A stretch of 64,000 nt of DNA, taken from Micropterix aruncella. Taxonomy: Eukaryota; Arthropoda; Insecta; Lepidoptera; Micropterigidae. Shown piece after piece: positions 33,101 to 37,019 of the stretch. The stretch is taken from positions 22,338,773-22,402,772 of the forward strand of contig OX155961.1 in NCBI GenBank assembly GCA_944548615.1, given 5' to 3'. The position numbers and the translations under genes were made by a program. Within the stretch, counting starts at the first letter, position 1; each line of letters opens with the position of its first letter. Under the pieces are notes generated by a model. The model did no database searches. It saw only the letters and a list, made by a program, of their open reading frames with translations, and had not been told where the DNA came from.

Positions 33101-35040
33101 AATCTCTGTCAATCAATTTAAAAACAGACTCGATTTGTACCTAAAAACTTGTTAATATTGTTTATATTATATTGTTAATATTGTTTAGCTTTACAAGATC
33201 TGATCTGGACGTATCAGCAGAGCTGCCTGTCTAGAATAAATAATAATAATAATAATAATAACAAAAACAAAAATATGCAAATGACACCTCTCATGAAAGT
33301 TGTGAACGATGGAACCGGAGGAATATCAATACCAGAATTTTCTTCTTGCCGCTCCCGGTGAAACTGGAAAAACATTTTGATCGCATTGATTTAGGCAACG
33401 ATTCGCTTGCAGAATGAAATTGCACTTGCACTTGCTTGGGCGGGTGGGGTGGTGGGTTGGGAGGAGGGACAGGGGGGATCTGGGGGGTAGGGTTTGGAAG
33501 AAGGGAGTTTGGGCGGGGTTAGGGGGAGGGGTTGGAGGTTGAGGGGTTTGGCACAGGGAGGGGGAGGAGGGGGTCGTCTATTTGCCGGGAAAGCCTTGGG
33601 GTGACACAACTGATTTTTTACTTTGTTTGTTTCAATAGCTTTTCACTAATTCGCTAAACAATCACAAACGAATTTATTGAAATTTGGACAGGACAGCATC
33701 TAGTAATATATATTAATGTCATAAATTTATGCAATATTTTGTAAGTAACATTATTACTAGCGCATATTTAAAAAAAAATTGGGTTAAGCAGAAAAGTAAG
33801 TATATTATTGTCAGATAATATAGGATTTAGCTGGTTTTGATGTTCAATTTTAGATCTGGTTTTGTTAATAGTTTTGGTCTATGATCTGCTTTTTACAAGC
33901 TTTAATATTATATATTTTAAAAAAACTTTTTTAACCACTTGCTGGTATCTGTCAGCTGAAATTTGCTATAATTATGTAAGTTCCGTAATATTGCAATATC
34001 ATCGAGCTGATTTGATGATGGAGCCGGGATGTAGGGACTGGAACTCTCTGAGGGCAAATGGTAGGACAGTGAATTTGGGCTAGTATGTTTTGTTATCATG
34101 AGTACTTTTCATTACACATAATGATGAGGGTCTAAAGATGGAGCCGGAAGATTGCCGGGACTGGATCTCCCTAATGAAAAGTGCTAAGATAGTCAAGTTT
34201 GGGCTCGTTTGTTTTGTGGTCTTGAGTACTTTTTCCGTTACACAATGACGATGGTCTAAAGATGGAGCCGGAAGATTGCCACCGGAACATCCTGATGGAA
34301 AGTGCTAAGATAGTCGTTTGGGCTTGTTTGTTTTGTTGTCATGAGTACTTTCCATTACACATAATGATGAGTCTGAAGATGTGGCCAGGAGATTGCCACT
34401 TGAAGCTTGTTTTTAAAAATCCTTTGTTACTTTTAATTTATATTAATAACTTCAGGCTGTGACGTCACCAAAAACACAGCAGAGCTGTAGATTTGCCATT
34501 AAGCGCCATGACAGTTTTCCGATGACTTCTTTGCCGATTGGTTAGTATGGATATGGCAGTGTATGTAAACCATTTGTCATGGATGTATAAGGGGTTTGAA
34601 ATTTAATGCTATTTTTTAAAAATATCTTGGAATGTGGCGTTTGTTTCAAACTAAATGAAGTTTTGGGAACATAAAACTCTCGAGTAAAAATGTATTATTT
34701 TTAAAAAGTTGATCTGGTGGAGTTTGAATCTAACGACATGACGTGGATGACGACATCTAAATGTAATATAATCTTATAAAATAGCTAAAAGCGGGGTGTT
34801 AATGCTGATATCGAGGTCTTTATACAATCTGGGTCATAGAGTTTAATCTAGATATAATATTTCTTGCAACAGCAGAAGCAGCAGCGACAAATCTTATCGT
34901 TATTTTCTGCTTTCAGGTTGGATCTCGGCGACGAAGAGGCTGTGCATTGTTTGCAAAATCTTCTCGACATGTCAGTCACTGCTGTAATGGCCGCTTTAGT
35001 CGAACATTTCCATAAATTCGCCCAATATTGGAGAAAATAG
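3769..35040 (+). CDS. Vps34 (PIK3C3): Class III phosphatidylinositol 3-kinase (Vps34), 3' part, 9 exons
   Basis: Exons: 3769-4009, 13675-13887, 16984-17115, 21079-21193, 24641-24849, 26845-27477, 28756-28969, 31183-31290, 34917-35040. All junctions are GT/AG and phases agree throughout, giving 662 residues to TAG. The product phosphorylates phosphatidylinositol to PI3P on endosomes and autophagosomes, in complex with Vps15 and Beclin. The helical (PIK accessory) domain is encoded first, then a variable serine-rich linker, then the kinase domain with [15 protein letters not shown], catalytic loop [11 protein letters not shown], activation segment [12 protein letters not shown] and the C-terminal membrane-binding tail ending HKFAQYWRK. 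The C2-domain exons lie left of the window. Introns are packed with transposons but no exon is damaged. Confidence 0.97.
4028..4425 (+). pseudogene. Non-LTR reverse transcriptase C-terminal relic
   Basis: One frame reads [21 protein letters not shown], the block after the RT palm in jockey-like elements, and a shifted frame continues [20 protein letters not shown]. Several shifts and stops break it. No 5' portion is present. Confidence 0.6.
4616..5211 (+). pseudogene. APE endonuclease domain fragment
   Basis: Starts with ATG at 4617 ([15 protein letters not shown]). It is interrupted by a stop at about 4778 and by a frameshift near 5000, then carries the GDFNIDLL motif at about 5080. It is a relic of a non-LTR ORF2 N-terminus. 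Confidence 0.7.
5308..5661 (+). pseudogene. Non-LTR ORF2 C-terminal fragment
   Basis: A 117-residue open stretch with the tail pattern of jockey-like ORF2 proteins ([20 protein letters not shown], then [13 protein letters not shown] and [14 protein letters not shown]). It belongs to the internally deleted element described above. Confidence 0.65.
6176..6466 (+). pseudogene. Jockey-like ORF2 relic, left part
   Basis: Frames read [20 protein letters not shown] and, shifted, [18 protein letters not shown], the region between endonuclease and RT in jockey-like elements. The same relic appears to resume at 10252 after nested insertions. Confidence 0.55.
6467..6666 (+). repeat. Unclassified repeat shared with 47262-47500
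   Basis: Blocks such as CCGTATTTAT, ATCGGCT, CCACTGCGGT, CCTGTCATTGAAT and TATATATTA recur in the same order near 47290-47390. No coding content is visible, and its ends cannot be fixed. Confidence 0.55.
6781..6794. repeat. Target-site duplication, left copy
   Basis: TATTCAGAAGGTAT, identical to 9765-9778. It brackets the twin-primed retroelement. Confidence 0.95.
6881..7477 (-). pseudogene. RNase H C-terminal half and zinc knuckle (sense unit)
   Basis: The frame reads [25 protein letters not shown], the second half of a non-LTR RNase H domain, then a basic region and a CCHC-like knuckle ([18 protein letters not shown]), ending FWDSLGWLE. It is open to its natural stop but lacks everything upstream, which sits inverted to the right. 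Confidence 0.85.
7460..9764 (+). pseudogene. Reverse transcriptase and RNase H start (inverted unit)
   Basis: An open reading frame of about 770 codons shows the RT motifs [42 protein letters not shown] and the catalytic YADDLAIM, then the RNase H start [15 protein letters not shown] and [12 protein letters not shown]. It begins after the endonuclease domain, so the copy is 5'-truncated, and runs out at the target duplication. The frame continues to 9834 only through flanking LTR sequence. No internal stop is present, which suggests a recent insertion. Confidence 0.88.
9765..9778. repeat. Target-site duplication, right copy
   Basis: TATTCAGAAGGTAT, the partner of 6781-6794. Confidence 0.95.
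10256..11900 (+). pseudogene. Jockey-like reverse transcriptase relic
   Basis: The reading shifts frame several times: [11 protein letters not shown] near 10400, FRPISLVPC near 10745, [17 protein letters not shown] near 10905, [13 protein letters not shown] near 11085, then LLYADDTSF near 11173 and [10 protein letters not shown] near 11430. These are RT motifs in order, with YADD intact. The C-terminal part continues after the nested insertion at 12578 ([12 protein letters not shown]). It looks like the continuation of 6176-6466. Confidence 0.8.
11901..12565 (+). mobile_element. 5'-truncated LOA/R1-like copy (copy 2)
   Basis: Flanked by the 12-bp duplication TATTTGGGGTTT (11889-11900 and 12566-12577). 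It begins GTACTGGAATGCCAC just upstream of the RNase H hairpin and ends with ACTAACTAACTAAC. The frame 11950-12477 is open from RNase H to the natural stop and is nearly identical to 6881-7477. It sits inside the jockey-like relic. Confidence 0.9.
11950..12477 (+). pseudogene. RNase H C-terminal half with zinc knuckle (copy 2)
   Basis: 175 residues beginning at [14 protein letters not shown] and ending FWDSLGWLE. It is open but only a fragment, because the polymerase is absent from this copy. A few substitutions separate it from copy 1. Confidence 0.85.
12578..12720 (+). pseudogene. Jockey-like relic, C-terminal tail
   Basis: Resumes the relic interrupted by copy 2, reading [21 protein letters not shown] before stops appear. 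It joins exactly across the 12-bp duplication. Confidence 0.6.
12733..13460 (-). mobile_element. mariner element, 3'-truncated
   Basis: The 5' non-coding part lies to the right (about 13304-13460) and the transposase reads leftward. The element breaks off near 12735, after [12 protein letters not shown], so the second catalytic region and the 3' terminal repeat are missing. A C-to-T change has put a TGA just before the first catalytic Asp. Confidence 0.8.
12845..13303 (-). pseudogene. mariner transposase, N-terminal part
   Basis: Starts [19 protein letters not shown] and carries the two HTH modules of mariner transposases. After NPTEFFH a TGA interrupts the frame; immediately beyond it the same frame reads [18 protein letters not shown], containing the first catalytic Asp. 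With no second half it cannot encode an active transposase. Confidence 0.88.
13468..13585 (+). repeat. SINE 3' fragment
   Basis: Matches the 3' domain of the SINE at 48958-49242: TTACACGACCACATACATATA, then TAGGGTTAGTTGTAAGAGATTGTC and CCCATTGTGACATTTCACAAT in the same order. The tRNA-like head is missing. Confidence 0.7.
13675..13887 (+). CDS. Vps34 (PIK3C3): Vps34 exon: helical domain
   Basis: Acceptor tatacag, donor gtaaaa. It encodes [24 protein letters not shown] and [15 protein letters not shown], the core of the accessory domain, with split Gly codons at both ends. Confidence 0.97.
14022..14934 (+). mobile_element. Solo LTR (copy 2) carrying a MITE
   Basis: Starts TGTGAGGGACCACCCC and ends GGCCGTTACA, flanked by AGAC (14018-14021 and 14935-14938). 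About 600 bp without the TTAA MITE at 14610-14923. It is clearly homologous to copy 3 over its whole length. Confidence 0.85.
14610..14923 (+). mobile_element. TTAA MITE family M, copy A
   Basis: TTAA on both sides, with ends TTAACCCCTTGAGTA and TACTCCAAGGGTTAA as imperfect terminal inverted repeats. The paralogous LTR at 44761-45389 has an empty TTAA at 45375-45378 at the same point, which proves the insertion. The left end has a module TTGAGTATGATACGACCA plus an AT-centred palindrome, repeated at 14618 and 14661. TTAA targeting suggests piggyBac mobilisation. Confidence 0.92.
15015..15680. other. Unassigned insert inside repeat H
   Basis: The other H copies lack this stretch. A broken reading near 15500-15660 gives [20 protein letters not shown] and [18 protein letters not shown], which looks like degraded protein code of an unknown family. 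I cannot name it. Confidence 0.4.
16150..16860 (+). repeat. Unclassified repeat Q, copy 1
   Basis: Shares ordered blocks with 58644-59315: GAGG-GCAAACCTGG, CCGTGCAAGCGACTTCGAACC, GGTAAGGCGTTGGACT and GGCGGGTTCGTC. Reverse-oriented relatives are at 30300-30890 and 39240-40010. No protein frame is supported. Confidence 0.65.
16984..17115 (+). CDS. Vps34 (PIK3C3): Vps34 exon: linker
   Basis: Acceptor tgttgcag, donor gtaaga. It encodes [20 protein letters not shown] and a serine-rich stretch ending SSSSLLSI. This is the poorly conserved linker between helical and kinase domains, and the phases fit both neighbours. Confidence 0.9.
17868..18311 (+). pseudogene. piggyBac transposase N-terminal part
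   Basis: The frame reads [20 protein letters not shown], then an acidic region with [11 protein letters not shown], the typical N-terminus of PGBD-type transposases. No ATG starts this frame, and it stops at 18311, where homology jumps to the C-terminal part. Confidence 0.75.
18339..19053 (+). pseudogene. piggyBac transposase C-terminal part
   Basis: Contains [19 protein letters not shown], which carries the third catalytic Asp of the family, then [12 protein letters not shown] and a Cys-rich tail. The frame has one stop at 18888 (after LLENIR) and then continues with [20 protein letters not shown] to about 19050, the C-terminal Cys-rich domain. Confidence 0.85.
19285..19960 (-). pseudogene. 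Second piggyBac-like transposase relic, opposite strand
   Basis: Frames 19592-19912 and 19420-19692 give [42 protein letters not shown] and LLELTGK; further left the complement reads [15 protein letters not shown], the Cys-rich tail. The GGVDRxDQN block between SYNENI and LYRTS is deleted, so the third catalytic Asp is lost. It abuts the right TTAA of the other piggyBac element and belongs to a different subfamily. Confidence 0.75.
19990..20328. mobile_element. pogo/Tigger-type MITE
   Basis: Left end CATTAGAGCCGCGGTTATCC after TA; right end complement CAGTAGAAACTCGCTTATCC. Internal blocks repeat the GTTATCCGA theme. The length and ends fit a Tc1/mariner-superfamily pogo MITE; the right TA is mutated. 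Confidence 0.65.
20340..20890 (+). pseudogene. CR1-like retroelement 3' end, copy 1
   Basis: The frame 20347-20820 reads [40 protein letters not shown] and [14 protein letters not shown], the C-terminal signature of CR1/Rex1-like ORF2 proteins. It ends in A-rich code and an AATAATAATAA microsatellite tail. Homologous fragments: 25585-26280, 28190-28640, 32735-33260, 46215-46420, 48906-49345. Confidence 0.85.
21079..21193 (+). CDS. Vps34 (PIK3C3): Vps34 exon: linker
   Basis: Acceptor ttctatag, donor gttagc. It encodes [20 protein letters not shown] and an Asn/Ser-rich stretch ending GSIFY. The linker identity rests on phase and position, since this region is not conserved. Confidence 0.88.
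21625..22350 (+). mobile_element. Non-coding element TAGCTGACCCG...TAGTATAGAT
   Basis: Starts TACTAGCTGACCCGTGCCCAC and ends ATCCAGAGATTACTTCCTACAACC...TCATAATATTAGTATAGAT. This start and end are a familiar pattern of short insect interspersed elements. No coding frame survives. The class (RTE-derived or other) is not resolved. Confidence 0.55.
22348..22990. mobile_element. Foldback/MITE-like repeat
   Basis: The left end AGGTTGCTCAA...CCATTTTGGCA is matched in complement by TTCCCAAAATGTAC...TTGAGCAACCT near 22912-22952. A second partial copy of the right end (AGAAGGGTTGCCAAAATGT) follows at 22978. The middle is AT-rich and includes ATAATATAATAT simple sequence. Confidence 0.45.
23020..23514. 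mobile_element. hAT-type MITE
   Basis: 14-bp terminal inverted repeat CAGGGCTGTCCAAC, the classic Charlie-like hAT end, flanked by 8-bp duplications CCCTATAT / CTCTATAT with one mismatch. Ends are GC-rich (GGGCCGC repeats), the centre AT-rich. Non-coding. Confidence 0.92.
23662..24578 (+). mobile_element. PIF/Harbinger element with degraded transposase
   Basis: Perfect 34-bp terminal inverted repeats starting AGCTGGGCATTGACGGTC, flanked by TTA (23659-23661 and 24579-24581). The interior encodes remnants of a Harbinger transposase N-terminus: [15 protein letters not shown] at 23836, then [28 protein letters not shown] and ATLRFLASG in shifting frames. The DDE core is missing. The perfect ends suggest recent mobilisation in trans. 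Confidence 0.9.
24641..24849 (+). CDS. Vps34 (PIK3C3): Vps34 exon: linker to kinase domain
   Basis: Acceptor ttccacag, donor gtatgt. It encodes [20 protein letters not shown] and [11 protein letters not shown], the conserved end of the helical region, then [16 protein letters not shown]. Confidence 0.97.
25048..25502 (-). mobile_element. 5'-truncated LOA/R1-like copy (copy 3)
   Basis: Flanked by the 13-bp duplication GAGAACAACCCCA (25035-25047 and 25503-25515), with the GTTA tail at the left. It encodes only [19 protein letters not shown] to FWDSLGWLE and has a short deletion relative to copy 1 (ASVPNPN for [11 protein letters not shown]). Confidence 0.92.
25585..26280 (-). pseudogene. CR1-like retroelement 3' end, copy 2
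   Basis: On the - strand it reads [17 protein letters not shown] sequence, [16 protein letters not shown] and [14 protein letters not shown], followed by the shared 3' tail GACGTATCAGCAAAGCTGCCTGTCCAG and AATAAT units. It is interrupted by the TTAA MITE at 25766-25982. Confidence 0.8.
25766..25982. mobile_element. TTAA MITE family O
   Basis: TTAA at both ends and inverted ends CTAGATTACTAACCTT. It splits the CR1-like frame between NPF and KNV; the paralogous CR1-like copy has an empty TTAA at 33034-33037 (CCTCTTAAGAACG) at the same codon. Non-coding, 217 bp. Confidence 0.9.
26301..26741. mobile_element. Perfect 441-bp palindrome with TTAA ends
   Basis: Left arm 26301-26520 and right arm 26522-26741 are exact reverse complements around one base at 26521. 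Both ends read TTAAGGTGATTCG, so the whole unit is a terminal inverted repeat with TTAA. A 60-residue frame occurs identically on both strands, which follows from the symmetry and is not evidence of a gene. It would form a 220-bp hairpin if transcribed within the Vps34 intron. Confidence 0.95.
26845..27477 (+). CDS. Vps34 (PIK3C3): Vps34 exon: kinase N-lobe and start of C-lobe
   Basis: Acceptor tttacag, donor gtttgt. It encodes 210 residues including [48 protein letters not shown] and [13 protein letters not shown]. The ATP-binding Lys and hydrophobic spine region are present. Confidence 0.98.
27550..28095 (+). repeat. Unclassified repeat H, copy 2
   Basis: Landmarks GATGGAAATATC, ACCATTTCCAGATG, CCTGAAATTTGGCATGCAG, CTTGAAATTTGGTACACAGATGCC and GGAAAGTCTTGGGGTGA occur in the same order as in copies 1 and 3. 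No protein frame is supported. Confidence 0.65.
28190..28640 (-). pseudogene. CR1-like retroelement 3' end, copy 3
   Basis: The - strand reads [21 protein letters not shown] and [13 protein letters not shown], then a frameshift and [18 protein letters not shown] sequence. It ends left with the GGCAGCTTACGCTGATGG tail. Heavily decayed. Confidence 0.75.
28756..28969 (+). CDS. Vps34 (PIK3C3): Vps34 exon: catalytic loop and activation segment
   Basis: Acceptor tttttag, donor gtatgt. It encodes [11 protein letters not shown] (catalytic Asp and Asn), [20 protein letters not shown] (DFG and activation loop) and [14 protein letters not shown]. All catalytic residues are intact. Confidence 0.98.
28970..29517. 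other. Intron sequence, no feature recognised
   Basis: Contains a GC-rich patch near 29240-29330 but no protein or repeat that I can name. Confidence 0.4.
29518..29610 (+). mobile_element. End of a TTAA MITE related to family M
   Basis: Starts TTAACCCCTTGAGCGGCAAACGGG. The module GAGCGGCAAA plus a palindrome (GGGACAATTGTCCC, then GGGACATCTGTCCC) occurs at 29528 and again at 29571, 43 bp apart as in families M and N. I cannot find the other end, so it is probably a truncated copy. Confidence 0.6.
30300..30890 (-). repeat. Unclassified repeat Q, copy 2
   Basis: Reverse orientation relative to 58644-59315. Blocks CAGTCTGGTCACAG, TTTGAAGTTGCTTGCGCGG, CCTTTGCCCG, GGGATCGGGCGG, GGTTATTCG and CTTCGAGGAGGCTAC are shared with 39240-39660. 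Confidence 0.65.
31183..31290 (+). CDS. Vps34 (PIK3C3): Vps34 exon: kinase C-lobe
   Basis: Acceptor attacag, donor gtaagg. It encodes [20 protein letters not shown] and [15 protein letters not shown], highly conserved in class III kinases. Confidence 0.97.
32335..32548 (+). pseudogene. Helitron helicase fragment
   Basis: Reads [37 protein letters not shown] and [12 protein letters not shown], a well-known region of Rep/Hel proteins just before the helicase Walker A motif. It ends in a stop. Confidence 0.8.
32735..33260 (+). pseudogene. CR1-like retroelement 3' end, copy 4
   Basis: An open frame to 33155 reads [47 protein letters not shown] and [12 protein letters not shown]. The 3' tail GGACGTATCAGCAGAGCTGCCTGTCTAG leads into (AAT)n. 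It is the best-preserved of the CR1-like fragments and interrupts the Helitron helicase. Confidence 0.88.
33310..33420 (+). pseudogene. Helitron helicase Walker A fragment
   Basis: Reads [13 protein letters not shown], a Walker A motif, then after a frameshift LIALI and [14 protein letters not shown], as in Helitron helicases. It lies downstream of 32335-32548 in the expected protein order. Confidence 0.75.
34010..34395 (+). repeat. Tandem repeat, about 4 units of 117-125 bp
   Basis: Each unit begins near GATGGAGCCGG(A/G)A and contains AGTGCTAAGATAGTC, TTTGGGCT-GT-TGTTTTGT and GAGTACTTT-CATTACACA. Units start near 34016, 34137, 34261 and 34377. Confidence 0.8.
34917..35040 (+). CDS. Vps34 (PIK3C3): Vps34 terminal exon
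   Basis: Acceptor ctttcag. It encodes [20 protein letters not shown] and ends [17 protein letters not shown], the conserved C-terminal amphipathic helix that contacts membrane and the catalytic loop. Confidence 0.97.
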
Positions 35041-35215
35041 CCAGTGTCACTAATTTATTTTCTACAAACCAATTAATAACGCAACCAATTATCTTTGAAA
35101 ATGTAAATATAATTTTGATAAACATTTACAATACATTAATACATCGATTAACATATTTGTTATTTCTCTGCGGCTGTCCCGCAGAAAGCAACTTGTCCAG
35201 CTATCGAGTCTATTA
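35041..35215. other. Convergent intergenic region, Vps34 / VPS33B
   Basis: Only 175 bp separate the two stop codons. It must hold both 3' ends, or the transcripts overlap. I see no clear AATAAA on the + strand. Confidence 0.7.
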
Positions 35216-37019
35216 TTAAGTAGCAGCACTCACGATGGAGTCTCCCGATACGATACTATCGCTGGCGATTACAATTCTCCCTCCCGTCAACTTCTCAACT
35301 AAATTACAAGCCGCTATTTCTGCATACGTAACCCCTCCGACGATGTAAACGAGAACCGACTTCGATCGCAGTGGAAATACTTTCGACAGAGCGCTCGAAG
35401 TCACGTTTTTAATATCCTTACAGGCTATATCCAACTCGCTGTTGGATAAACTTATCTGCGACAGTTTGTCGTCAAGTTTATTGATGCCTTCGCCGCTGTT
35501 CGCGATGAATGCACCGCCGATTTTAATTTCGTCGACGACGGACAGTTTTGTAAGCACTTCAGTGGCGTTTTCACTTTTTAACAATATCCTGCAGACCGCC
35601 GTCGCCAGCGGTATGTAGGAACCGTTGAAGACGTAGCTTGGGCACGTCGGTTCGCGCATTTGAATAATCTCGCTTTCGCTCGGTAATTGTTTTAGCTTAT
35701 TGGCGACTACTTGGAAATTTGATTGCCATTTCGGGAGCTTTTCGCTCAGCGACGATAGATTCGGGATTCCGAGCTGCAGCCGCGTTGAAATCGGCTGCAC
35801 GAGCAATCCGGCCGCAGCTAAATTATTAAATAAGTAAAGATATTTATAACCGAACGCGTGCAAGTACTTCGATACAAAACCGTTATACTCGTCGTATGAT
35901 AATCCGTGCGTCAAACTCGAGAGACACAAGTGACGGACGCTTTTGTGTATGTGTATATCGGTGCTGAAACATTCGTCCATATACGTCACGTTTGATTTTC
36001 TATTTTTATTGTTTAACATTGATCGTTCACAGTGCTGCAAATCTTCGAATTTGTGTTCGAGTTCCGATACGATCGTCTCGCAAGCGAGGACGTGATTCGC
36101 TAGGTTTTTCTTCGCCGTAGCTACCTGTTGCAATTCAGTCGCGACGTAATGTTTCATTTCAGTGATTCCAAAGTCTTTAGCGGCGTCGCCTTTAGTTTTC
36201 AACGTTTTCGCTTTAGCGCTCAAAAAACTGAAAACCTCGCTAAAGTGTCTGTATTTAATTTCGTTATAAGTCGGATCCAAGAAGCTACTCAACGGCATGA
36301 CGATTCCAGCATCGTTGCCCGTATCCGCATCGTTGGATACGTTCAAATCCACGCACCCGCTCTTAATTTTATTATTCGTCGTACTCAGTTCTAAACATCC
36401 GCATTTAATATCGAATATTTCATTAAGTAACCCAGTGTACGTCGACGGCGTTAGTAAACTAGACACGTAATCTTGATCGCGGTCGACGATGATCACAGCG
36501 CTGATGTCGCGGTCTTTCGGAGTGACCGTTGCGCTCCGAAATGTTTCATAAAAAACATCATAGATCTCCACGATCGAAGCCGCTTGTTTTCCGATCGTTA
36601 CAAACATGTCTGGATACCCGACCACTTGAAACAAACTCCATAAACTAGTCGCTATGCTGTTCAAAACGGAGAAATTCTTCTCGATAAAGACCGATTTGAA
36701 TACAAATGGCAACTCTAAACTCAAGACGTTGTCGTCCAGCGCTATAAACTCCCACATGAACGACTTCAGCGTGACGATGCCGCTGAGACCCTTTTCTTCC
36801 AGAAGAGATTCCATCGTCGATAAGACTTTCGGTAAGACGATTATAAAAAATGTGTTTTGTTCGGATAGCGTTGGCTCTTGAATTAGAGAAGCGTTTATTT
36901 GGTCGAGTACACGTTTGAATTTGATCAAATCGCTAGGGATTAAATAGACTCGAGAGATATTTGAGGTCGCCGATGGATTGTTAGATTCCAGTTTGAAGAT
37001 TTTTTCGATGCCTTGTTGC
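35216..37019 (-). CDS. Vps33B: VPS33B exon 2
   Basis: Acceptor aatttcag (complement of 37020-37027). It encodes 600 residues from QQGIEKIFKLESNN to IVSAAT and the TAA. A single large exon with no introns; C-terminal end LVYIVGGVTYAEIAACNLVE is the conserved SM tail. Confidence 0.95.

Larger units (their letters stand above)
31445..33703 (+). mobile_element. Decayed Helitron with both termini
   Basis: The 5' end TCTATATAAATAAAAATGAAATGC after A and the 3' end CATCTAG before T fit Helitron termini inserted at AT. Inside are two helicase fragments (32335-32548 and 33310-33420), a GC-rich insert of unknown origin (about 31740-32260), a CR1-like insertion (32735-33260) and a G-rich low-complexity stretch (33430-33570). 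The last part carries the end of repeat H (GGGAAAGCCTTGGGGTGACACAAC). Confidence 0.7.

Noticed and set aside
35216..37019. VPS33A or Sly1 identity for the SM protein
   Set aside because: The VDRDQDYVSSL region, IKCG and tail fit VPS33B better, although only a tree would settle VPS33A versus VPS33B.
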